Positions 1-6,015 of a stretch of DNA of 19,437 bases are shown here, piece by piece. How positions within the stretch are numbered: position 1 is the stretch's first letter; every line of letters begins with the position of its first letter. The DNA comes from an uncultured bacterium. Lineage in GTDB: Bacteria; Patescibacteriota; Minisyncoccia; Phycocordibacterales; UBA1006. A program made the translations under genes and the position numbers. The DNA lies in assembly GCA_903920485.1 (NCBI GenBank), contig CAIXMG010000078.1, forward strand, positions 1 through 19,437, in the 5' to 3' direction. The notes beneath the pieces were generated by a model. The model saw only the letters and a program-made list of their open reading frames with translations. It was not told the origin of the DNA and did no database searches.

Positions 1-68
1 CTGCGCTCAGCATCGTAGTTGAGATAGCCTCTGATACCCCATGTAGGCGGACGGTTGCCCCATGAAAT

Positions 69-1568
69 TTAGCTCCGAAGGTCCGATATCATCTTTTCGA
101 TTTTATCTTTTATACTTCTTCCAAAGTTGTTCTGACTTAACTTCGAAAGGCGCTCTATAATCGCCTCGTTACTCCATTCACCGGTGCTCAGATCTCGACA
201 TGCAGTTTCAATAGCACTTGCTACAGCAGCTCCCATGCCTCTATATCCAGGCGGCTCTCTAAGGTTGCGGTAAATTGAGGCTTCTCGTGACAGATTTGAT
301 ATGATTAAATTAATAGTCGACATTTGGTGAGTGTCCACCTCAATTTTTTTCTCAATCGGAATAGGATGTAAGAGTTTTTCTATTCGTTCTCGCAATTCGA
401 TTTTTAATGCCTTTGGATCCTTTGCAAAAATGATATGCATGACCCGATCCCTTTCCGCTCCTGAGAAATCCACGGCATTATCAAGCACTGACTTTTCGGG
501 ATCAACGATAGAATAATGCTGATCAAGATATTCTATATGAATTGAGGGATTCACTGAGGCCGGAGGATTCAGTGCAAACGGATCCTTTCCAAGGATAGCT
601 TTTACCAATGCGCTCTTTCCAGAACCATTTCGCCCTACGATGGCGACTCGATCGCCATAGGCCAGATCGAAGGAGACTCCCGTGAGAAACGCCTTTCCTT
701 TCACAGCTAGAGACGCATCACGAACATGAAGCAGCATCCCGCCTCGTTCCGATGCCATGATCGAACCGCTCACCTTTTTCTTCTTCACGGTCTTCAATGA
801 AGATTCTTTTGTATTGATCTGCTGGGCAATCGCGTCGAAGCGTTTTTGATTTTTGGCCGCGGCTTTCCCCGCATGCTCCGTCAGGTACCCTATGGCCTTC
901 TTGTCCCTGCTGCGGTCAGCTTTCGATTCATTCGCAATTTTTCTGGTCCGCTGCACACGGGCCGTTTCACGCTTCAGTGATTCTGCGAGTTTCCTTTTTT
1001 CCTTGGCTACGACTTCGAGCTTTCGTTCACGAGAGTTCTCATTATGAGCAAGCTCTTCCTGGTATTGATCATACGATCCAGTGAACGAGCGAATCTGACC
1101 TTCTGAAACGATCCACAACCGATTCGTAATCTGCTTCAAAAACCACGGGTCATGACTGACGCACAGGATAGTACCTCTGAATTCCTTAACCATCTGAATG
1201 AGGAGACGTCGGGCATGCATATCCAAGTGGTTTGTCGGCTCATCCAGAATGAGAAGGTCAGGTTTCTGGGCAAACGCCTGCTCAAGGGAAGCCAGGGCTT
1301 GCTGACCTCCCGACTTTTCTTCAGGCGAATCTGATTTCTTCTTTTCGGTGACCTGGGGAACACAGACGACCGAACCGTTCAACACCAAAGAACCTGAAAG
1401 GTATCCTTCAAGGCCTGCCACAGTGCGCAGTAATGTTGTTTTTCCCGAACCATTCGGCCCCAGGATTCCGATTCGATCCCCGCGATGAACGGTCTGACTG
1501 ATATTTCCAATCAGCTCATCGCTTATTCCAACGGACAGCTTATGGGTGACAAGTATTTCTTTTTTCAT
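69..1568 (-). CDS. ABC-F family ATPase with degenerate second ATPase domain
   Basis: ABC-F proteins are soluble paired ATPases that act on the ribosome (translation factors or antibiotic protection). The first nucleotide-binding domain is complete but compact: Walker A GPNGSGKT at residues 37-44, signature SGGQQ at 86-90, Walker B LLILDEPTNHLD from 105 and switch histidine in SHD near 139. A long charged linker (about 165-275) fits the ABC-F interdomain arm. The second domain starts normally, with Walker A GRNGSGKS at 312-319 and Q-loop YLDQ at 347-350. After about residue 370 it loses all family motifs: there is no second signature, Walker B or switch histidine. The last ~125 residues look unrelated and their DNA seems more AT-rich. 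The reading frame after the TAA stays open to the window edge. This could be a chimera, a decaying gene or an assembly join. No leaderless-type promoter is seen before this ATG. Confidence 0.8.
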   Translation of the reverse strand: MKKEILVTHKLSVGISDELIGNISQTVHRGDRIGILGPNGSGKTTLLRTVAGLEGYLSGSLVLNGSVVCVPQVTEKKKSDSPEEKSGGQQALASLEQAFAQKPDLLILDEPTNHLDMHARRLLIQMVKEFRGTILCVSHDPWFLKQITNRLWIVSEGQIRSFTGSYDQYQEELAHNENSRERKLEVVAKEKRKLAESLKRETARVQRTRKIANESKADRSRDKKAIGYLTEHAGKAAAKNQKRFDAIAQQINTKESSLKTVKKKKVSGSIMASERGGMLLHVRDASLAVKGKAFLTGVSFDLAYGDRVAIVGRNGSGKSALVKAILGKDPFALNPPASVNPSIHIEYLDQHYSIVDPEKSVLDNAVDFSGAERDRVMHIIFAKDPKALKIELRERIEKLLHPIPIEKKIEVDTHQMSTINLIISNLSREASIYRNLREPPGYRGMGAAVASAIETACRDLSTGEWSNEAIIERLSKLSQNNFGRSIKDKIEKMISDLRS

Positions 1569-1657
1569 ACAAACAATGCGGGAATGACTTCCCTCAATTA
1601 ATGGCTATTAATTAATTTGCATTGGATGTTCTCATGGGTAGAAAAAAATGATTCTAA

Positions 1658-1684
1658 TGTAAAGAAAATACCATTTTCTTTACA
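1658..1684. repeat. Perfect AT-rich 12-bp inverted repeat
   Basis: TGTAAAGAAAAT and its exact reverse complement flank a 3-nt spacer (ACC) in the gap between the transketolase stop and the ABC-F start. On the minus strand a 7-T run follows some 9 nt later. It could be a weak terminator for the transketolase cluster or an operator for the ABC-F gene. The low GC of the stem argues against a strong terminator. Confidence 0.55.
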
Positions 1685-1706
1685 AAATGGCAATCTCTCA
1701 GAATAA

Positions 1707-2591
1707 TTAATCCAAATGCCCTCCTTCAATCCTTCCCTGCAGCGTTCGCAGTTCCTTGAGCATCGCGGATTCCTGGTCGGCTTTCTTCCAGACGTCTTCA
1801 GGTCCGGATCCGGGTGGAACGCCATGCCAGCGGAAGTCGTGCTCGATTTCAGGAACACCTTTTCCGGGAATCGTGTGCGCGATAATCACGGTCGGTTTTT
1901 CAACAATAGCTTTTGCCTGGTTTACGGCATCGACGATCTCGTTAAAATTATGCCCGTCGATTTCGATCACGTGCCAGTTAAACGCGCGCCACTTGTCAGC
2001 AAGAGGCTCAAGCGGCATGATCGTTTCCGTCGTGCCGTCGATCTGGATGTTGTTACGATCGACAATGGCAGTAAGGTTGGAAAGCTTCCGGTTGCCGGCA
2101 AACATGATCGCCTCCCAGCTATTTCCCTCGTCCAGTTCCCCATCCGACATCGCACAGTAGATGCGGTTTTTCTTCCCGTCCATCAAAAGACCAAGCGCCA
2201 TTCCTGAAGCCTGTGAAAGGCCTGAACCCAATGGACCCGAAGTGTTTTCCATCCCTGGCATTTTGTCGCGTTCAGGATGACCTTGCAATCGCGACCCAAA
2301 CTTGCGAAGCGTAAGAAGTTCCTCCACAGGAAAATATCCCGCATGGGCCATCGTGGCATAACGAACCGGAACAATGTGTCCGTTCGAGAGGATCAGCCGA
2401 TCACGTTCGATCCATTCAGGATTTTTTGGATCATGTTTAAGAATATTGAAATAGAGCGCGGTGAAAACGTCAGCCATGCCAAGCGGTCCGGCCGTGTGGC
2501 CCGATCCTGCCGCCACGAGCATCTCGATAATCGATTCGCGAATCTTAACGGCCGTAAGTTCGAGATCCTTGATTTGTGAGTCGGATAACAT
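1707..2591 (-). CDS. Transketolase, N-terminal (TPP-binding) subunit
   Basis: This is the thiamine-diphosphate half of a split transketolase, which moves two-carbon ketol units in the non-oxidative pentose phosphate pathway. Visible motifs are GSGHTAGPLGMADV (residues 29-42), LSNGH (68-72), TSGPLGSGLSQASG (117-130), the TPP/Mg motif SDGELDEGNSWEA (149-161), VDRNN (177-181) and IPGKGV near 240. At 294 aa it matches N-terminal subunits and lacks the pyrimidine-binding and C-terminal domains. The partner subunit is not next to it: the downstream neighbour is an ABC-F gene, so it must be encoded elsewhere or beyond the window. The gene follows the deoxyribosyltransferase-like gene by 7 nt, yet has its own extended -10 (TGATATAAT) six nt before the ATG, overlapping the upstream stop codon. 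Confidence 0.93.
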   Translation of the reverse strand: MLSDSQIKDLELTAVKIRESIIEMLVAAGSGHTAGPLGMADVFTALYFNILKHDPKNPEWIERDRLILSNGHIVPVRYATMAHAGYFPVEELLTLRKFGSRLQGHPERDKMPGMENTSGPLGSGLSQASGMALGLLMDGKKNRIYCAMSDGELDEGNSWEAIMFAGNRKLSNLTAIVDRNNIQIDGTTETIMPLEPLADKWRAFNWHVIEIDGHNFNEIVDAVNQAKAIVEKPTVIIAHTIPGKGVPEIEHDFRWHGVPPGSGPEDVWKKADQESAMLKELRTLQGRIEGGHLD

Positions 2592-2606
2592 GAGAAAATT
2601 ATATCA
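2589..2606 (-). promoter_or_regulatory. Leaderless-type promoter of transketolase gene
   Basis: Extended -10 TG-A-TATAAT (-10 hexamer at 2598-2603) is followed by TTTCTC and then ATG. Six nt between -10 and ATG places the predicted transcription start on the A of the start codon. The hexamer overlaps the stop codon of the upstream gene, giving the last gene of the cluster an independent promoter. Confidence 0.65.
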
Positions 2607-2982
2607 CGATTTCATTAATATCTTTTACGATCGTAATCTTGGGATGGAAAAAGAACATGGAAGGATTGTCTCCAGGCTCGATGACATATATTTGCAAGTC
2701 GCTTCGTGATTCGGCCTGAGAAAGGGCGTATCCGAGCTCGATGTAACAGCCGCGTGCGTCAGGTGAATATTCCGAATAAAAGATAACGACATCGGCATTT
2801 GTTATGCCGGCCAAATCCTCAGCAATATATTGCTGCGCTTCTTTTCTGTGTTCCTGGTAAGGCTTGATTGATTTCTGTTCGGTCCATTTGTTGGTGATGA
2901 AATGGCCCCTTAATTCAAGAAGCTCGTATACTTCTGCGATCTCTTTTTTGAGGGCATGACGTGCCGCGATGTAAATCTTCAT
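2599..2982 (-). CDS. Nucleoside 2-deoxyribosyltransferase-like protein
   Basis: A small Rossmann-like protein of the nucleoside 2-deoxyribosyltransferase / DNPH1 (Rcl) group. Members swap bases on, or hydrolyse, deoxyribonucleosides or their monophosphates. The N-terminus MKIYIAAR fits the family's first strand. The segment ADVVIFYSE (63-71) followed by RGCYIELGYALSQ (77-89) matches the conserved core. Glu82 is in the position of the catalytic glutamate, and Asp64 starts the conserved DVV strand. At 127 aa it is a minimal single domain. It sits between the epimerase-like and transketolase genes, 14 nt after the epimerase stop, with no clear Shine-Dalgarno sequence. The context suggests that (deoxy)ribose from nucleosides is fed into the pentose phosphate pathway. 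Substrate cannot be read from the sequence. Confidence 0.8.
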   Translation of the reverse strand: MKIYIAARHALKKEIAEVYELLELRGHFITNKWTEQKSIKPYQEHRKEAQQYIAEDLAGITNADVVIFYSEYSPDARGCYIELGYALSQAESRSDLQIYVIEPGDNPSMFFFHPKITIVKDINEIVI

Positions 2983-2996
2983 GAATAGTTTTTAAA

Positions 2997-3638
2997 TTAG
3001 ATTTCTTCTTGTATCAACGATTCCAACGTTTCGATATTCTCCTTCTCATTCCCGGTAAACACCGACGAACCGCAAACGAAGCGCGTCGCGCCGGCCTCAA
3101 ACAGCCGCACGATAGTATCAGCGTTTACAGAACCGTCGATGGAAATCGGCAGGCCGGGATACATGCGACTGAAATAGGAAATTTTGGCAAGGACTCGTTC
3201 ATCAAATTCCTGCCCTTGGGAACCGATCTTGGCAATTCCCATCAGCTGGATGAAGTCGCAGTCCTCGATATATTTTTCAAGGAGCGTATTGTCCGTGTCG
3301 TTTGAAATAGAAAGGCCAGTCTCGATAATCCCTTTTACGTTTTCAAGTGCAAGAAAAAGCTTCGGATGATCCTGAACGGATTCCAAATGGATAATGATGC
3401 GCGCCGGCTGGAGCTCAATGAATTCCTCAATCCTGTTTTCCGGTTGATCGATCATCAGGTCAAGTTCATATTCTATCTCATCAAGAAACGGCAGTTCCTT
3501 AAAAGCAGTTTTTGTAGGGACAAATTTCCCGTCGCAGACATCGACTTGCACATGCGAAACAAGCCCAAGAACACTCTTGGCTTTCTGGTTCAGCTCAGAT
3601 TGGACTTTTGGCAGGATTGCCGGAATGATGTGGTTCAT
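2997..3638 (-). CDS. Ribulose-phosphate 3-epimerase-like TIM barrel with altered metal ligands
   Basis: A 213-aa (beta/alpha)8 protein related to ribulose-5-phosphate 3-epimerase, which interconverts ribulose-5-P and xylulose-5-P. Family landmarks are IIPAIL (4-9), VQVDVCDGKFVP (30-41, usually HiDvMDGhFVPN), LDLMI (59-63, usually vHLMI), IIIHLES (81-87), ISIDGS (165-170) and the phosphate loop CGSSVF (189-194). Two of the four usual metal ligands differ: the histidines are Gln31 and Asp60, while Asp33 and Asp168 remain. The usual NPGFGGQ loop is replaced by AKIGSQGQ (136-143). It may use the metal differently or act on another substrate. The start ATG overlaps the SemiSWEET stop (ATGA, 4 nt), so translation is probably coupled. 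Confidence 0.8.
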   Translation of the reverse strand: MNHIIPAILPKVQSELNQKAKSVLGLVSHVQVDVCDGKFVPTKTAFKELPFLDEIEYELDLMIDQPENRIEEFIELQPARIIIHLESVQDHPKLFLALENVKGIIETGLSISNDTDNTLLEKYIEDCDFIQLMGIAKIGSQGQEFDERVLAKISYFSRMYPGLPISIDGSVNADTIVRLFEAGATRFVCGSSVFTGNEKENIETLESLIQEEI

Positions 3639-3907
3639 ACTTTTTTATCTCCGTAATACAATCTCAAGAATACCACAAGCCATGATCCGATCACACCCGG
3701 CGCATAAGATGCGATGATCGGCGTTTCCATCCGGCTGATGCCGTAGATCAGCCATACGGTTGTTCCCAGTGCGAACACGCCATAGGTAAGAAGCGAGACG
3801 TTGTTCCCCGTCTTGTTTCTAAACATCGTATAGGCTTGCGGAAAATGCCCGACGGACATGAGAATTCCGAATATGATGGTGAGGTAATAGATAACCAGCA
3901 TAATCAT
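3635..3907 (-). CDS. SemiSWEET sugar transporter (PQ-loop / MtN3 family)
   Basis: A 90-aa membrane protein with three predicted helices (about 3-20, 36-56 and 64-83). It carries the PQ motif in HFPQAYTMFRNKTG (21-34) followed by NVSLLTYGVFALGTTVWLIYG, the signature of bacterial SemiSWEETs. These dimerise to form a passive sugar uniporter in the cytoplasmic membrane. The length is typical for the family. The start codon overlaps the rpiB stop by one base (TAATG) and its stop overlaps the next start, so it is embedded in a coupled cluster with sugar-phosphate enzymes. That supports import of a pentose or hexose feeding these enzymes, but the substrate is unknown. Confidence 0.88.
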   Translation of the reverse strand: MIMLVIYYLTIIFGILMSVGHFPQAYTMFRNKTGNNVSLLTYGVFALGTTVWLIYGISRMETPIIASYAPGVIGSWLVVFLRLYYGDKKV

Positions 3908-4344
3908 TATCCCAGCTTGTCAATCCTCCGCTCATGTCGTTTCTCTCCCGAAAACGGTGTTTCGAGAAACACTTTGACCGCTTCTTTTGCTTCGTCTTCG
4001 GTCACAAATCGCGCCCCGAGTGAAAGAATGTTCGCATCGTTGTGCTGACGTCCCAACCGCACGATGTCCAAGTTCCCGCCATAATAAGCCGTTGCACGAA
4101 CGTCCTGGATGCGGTTGGCATCCATCGCCTCGCCTTCGCCTGAACCGCCCAAAATAATTCCCATCGAATTCGGGTCAACGCCGACCGCTTCGGCGGCAGG
4201 CGTAACGAAGTCTGGATAATCATCCGTTGCGTGATACTCGAAAGCACCATGATCAACAACCTCGTGACCGAGTGATTCAACATATGATTTCAATTTCTCT
4301 TTAAGTGCAAAGCCGGCATGGTCGGTTCCGAAATGGATTTTCAT
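3907..4344 (-). CDS. rpiB: Ribose-5-phosphate isomerase B
   Basis: A 145-aa RpiB/LacAB-family isomerase converting ribose-5-P and ribulose-5-P. Motifs are FGTDHAGFALKE (5-16), DYPDF (42-46), GIILGGSGEGEAMDANR (62-78) and RLGRQHNDANILSLGAR (96-112). In E. coli RpiB the catalytic base is a cysteine in CGTG. Here that position is glycine and Glu72 stands where the M. tuberculosis enzyme has its catalytic glutamate (GGSGNGE), so this is the glutamate-type active site. It is the first gene of the pentose-phosphate cluster and has a clear leaderless-type promoter fused to the preceding terminator. Confidence 0.93.
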   Translation of the reverse strand: MKIHFGTDHAGFALKEKLKSYVESLGHEVVDHGAFEYHATDDYPDFVTPAAEAVGVDPNSMGIILGGSGEGEAMDANRIQDVRATAYYGGNLDIVRLGRQHNDANILSLGARFVTEDEAKEAVKVFLETPFSGEKRHERRIDKLG

Positions 4345-4359
4345 GGGTTCATTATACCA
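4342..4359 (-). promoter_or_regulatory. Leaderless-type promoter of rpiB cluster
   Basis: Extended -10 TG-G-TATAAT (hexamer 4351-4356) is followed by six nt (GAACCC) and the rpiB ATG at 4344. The predicted transcription start coincides with the start codon. The TG of the extended element begins with the last T of the upstream terminator's T-run. Confidence 0.7.
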
Positions 4360-4382
4360 AAAAACCCCTCTTGCGAGAAGGT
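4359..4382 (-). terminator. Intrinsic terminator downstream of DEAD-box helicase gene
   Basis: On the minus strand CCTTCT and AGAGGG-type arms form a 6-bp stem (one G-U pair) with a CGCA loop, followed by six T. It lies after the DEAD-box gene and abuts the rpiB extended -10. Confidence 0.65.
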
Positions 4383-4388
4383 TGGTTG

Positions 4389-4441
4389 CCCCTCTCCACG
4401 ATAGTGGAGAGGGTGGCTTGCCATAGGCAAGACGGGTGAGG
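4389..4441. repeat. REP-like palindromic element after DEAD-box gene
   Basis: Two adjacent hairpins: CCCTCTCCAC / GTGGAGAGGG around a GATA loop (about 4390-4413), then CTTGCC / GGCAAG around ATA (4417-4431), ending in GACGGGTGAGG. It begins immediately after the helicase stop codon. The GC-rich double-hairpin design resembles dispersed intergenic palindromes. It differs in sequence from the element inside the MutY-like gene, so at least two palindrome families are present. Confidence 0.6.
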
Positions 4442-5785
4442 TTACACGAATGTCAACGCAATCCCCTTCTTGTTCGCTCGTCCTGTTCGGCCGATTCGGT
4501 GAACGTAGGTGTCGTATGACTGAGGAATCTCGAAGTTGATCACGTGAGTGACGTCCGAGATGTCGAGTCCTCGAGCCGCCACGTCGGTCGCGATCAGGAT
4601 CTGGTTCTTCCCCGTCGAGAACGCTGCCAACGCGCGCTGTCGCTCGTTGTGTCGCTTGTCACCGTGGATCGCCTCCGCTCGGAAACGTCGCATGATGAGG
4701 TCCTTCTCCAATCGGTCAACTGACCGCTTGGTTTCCGCAAAGATCAACACCTTTGAGAAATCGGGAGAGGTCAGCATCTCGCAGAGGACGTCCAGCTTCT
4801 TTGACTTGTCCGCAACGCGGATCACGTCCTGGTCGACGTTCTTCGACGTGTCGCGCGTCTTCACCGAGATCTTCACCGGATTGGTGAGGAAGCTGTGGAC
4901 CAATGACTCGATCGCCGGTGCCATCGTTGCCGAGAAGAGCAGCATCTGGCGTTCCTGGGGAATGTGCCGGAGGAAATACTTCACGTCGTCGATGAATCCC
5001 ATGTCGAGCATTCGGTCGGCCTCGTCGAGGATGACTGTTTTCACGTCCTCAAGAACCAATTTCTTCTGCTCGAAGAGGTCCTTCAGACGTCCCGGCGTTC
5101 CGATGATGATGTTGTGCTTTCGCGAAAGGCTCATGATCTGCGGACGGATGGGTGCTCCACCGACGCAGGTCACGTTGAAGATCGCAAGTCCCTTGGCAAG
5201 TTCCATGCACTCCTTCTGGATCTGGATGGCCAGTTCTCGCGTCGGGGTGATGATGATCGCCTTGTGGGCAGGATCCTTGATGATCTTGTTGAGGGTAGGA
5301 ATAAGAAACGCAGCCGTCTTCCCCGTTCCCGTGTTGGCAAGACCGATAAGGTCTCGTCCATCAAGGGCATTAGGAATGGCCTGGTCCTGGATTGGGCTTG
5401 GGATCACGAATCCCTTTCGGACGATGTTCTCCTTCAGGCGTGCGTCAACCTTGAAGTCGGCAAACGTGTGCTTGGGAGTGTAGATTTCCTCGACGACGGT
5501 GGTCGCTCGGTTGACGAATTTTGAGATGTCAATGTGCTCGCCGGCGAACTTTCGTCCGCCTCCGCGTCCACCGCCACCAAAGCCGCCACGTCCTCCTGAT
5601 GAAGGCCGCGATCCGAATCCTCCGCCTCGCCCGCCTCGACTGGAACCTGAATCACGCATGTGACGATCCATGACGCTTACCGGTCGAGTACCGAATCCTC
5701 CGCTGGAACGCGAAGGGGCTGGCCGCGATGATGATCGCGGGCCGCTGCTAAAAGAACCCTTGGGTCCTGTTGATTTGCTGAACAT
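4442..5785 (-). CDS. DEAD-box ATP-dependent RNA helicase with N-terminal RGG tail (RhlE-like)
   Basis: A 447-aa superfamily 2 RNA helicase that unwinds short RNA duplexes in ribosome assembly or RNA turnover. The first ~80 residues are a disordered Ser/Arg/Gly tail with RGG-type repeats, an RNA-binding feature more often C-terminal in bacterial homologues. The core follows: Q motif around PSPIQDQAIP (129-138), motif I ANTGTGKT (150-157), PTRELA (181-186), TPGR (230-233), DEAD (254-257), SAT (285-287), and in domain 2 ATDVAARGLD and HRIGRTGRA near the end. The protein stops about 12 residues after motif VI (GIALTFV), so it lacks a C-terminal extension; a palindromic element follows directly. 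No Shine-Dalgarno sequence is seen. An upstream ORF overlaps the start. Confidence 0.92.
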   Translation of the reverse strand: MFSKSTGPKGSFSSGPRSSSRPAPSRSSGGFGTRPVSVMDRHMRDSGSSRGGRGGGFGSRPSSGGRGGFGGGGRGGGRKFAGEHIDISKFVNRATTVVEEIYTPKHTFADFKVDARLKENIVRKGFVIPSPIQDQAIPNALDGRDLIGLANTGTGKTAAFLIPTLNKIIKDPAHKAIIITPTRELAIQIQKECMELAKGLAIFNVTCVGGAPIRPQIMSLSRKHNIIIGTPGRLKDLFEQKKLVLEDVKTVILDEADRMLDMGFIDDVKYFLRHIPQERQMLLFSATMAPAIESLVHSFLTNPVKISVKTRDTSKNVDQDVIRVADKSKKLDVLCEMLTSPDFSKVLIFAETKRSVDRLEKDLIMRRFRAEAIHGDKRHNERQRALAAFSTGKNQILIATDVAARGLDISDVTHVINFEIPQSYDTYVHRIGRTGRANKKGIALTFV

Positions 5786-5825
5786 AATATATTGAGTCGC
5801 AAAAAGCGACAGTTAGTGTCGTCAT
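5748..5825 (-). CDS. Possible 25-aa upstream ORF overlapping the helicase start
   Basis: An ATG at 5825 is preceded by GAGGGG about 4-6 nt upstream, one of the best Shine-Dalgarno-like matches in the window. It opens a 25-codon frame that overlaps the first ~38 nt of the helicase gene in another frame and ends in TAG. The encoded start is MTTLTVAFCDSIYY. A GTCGC/GCGAC hairpin with a 5-T loop (5797-5811) lies inside it. It could be a regulatory leader peptide, or simply a chance frame in the long leader. Confidence 0.3.
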   Translation of the reverse strand: MTTLTVAFCDSIYYVQQINRTQGFF

Positions 5826-5918
5826 CTTGCCCCTCAAGTAATAATTTGGGACCGTAGCCCCAGGGCTCTGACCGGCGTTCCCCAATGAATGGGCAGAACA
5901 AGCCAGAAAATAAAGAGA

Positions 5919-5958
5919 AAAATAACGCTCCTGCATAGTAGCACAAGAGCGTTATTTT
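5919..5958 (-). terminator. Terminator-like hairpin downstream of the 456-aa gene, with a promoter element in its loop
   Basis: AAAATAACGCTC and its exact reverse complement form a 12-bp stem around a 16-nt loop. On the minus strand the 3' arm ends in TTATTTT and runs into a T-rich stretch, so it fits a terminator for the gene ending at 6016. The loop contains TG-C-TACTAT (-10 hexamer 5935-5940), the same extended -10 found before the 456-aa gene. It could start the helicase mRNA with a leader of about 140 nt. Confidence 0.55.
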
Positions 5959-6015
5959 GTCTAGCACGTCGAAGCTTTAGCGAAGATGGGGCAAGTAACC
6001 GAACTTTTTAAGGAC

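Noticed and set aside
1716..2207. 163-codon frame antisense to transketolase
   Set aside because: Shadow of a well-supported gene.
4548..5483. 311-codon frame antisense to the DEAD-box gene
   Set aside because: A shadow of a GC-rich coding region; no motif, promoter or ribosome binding site.
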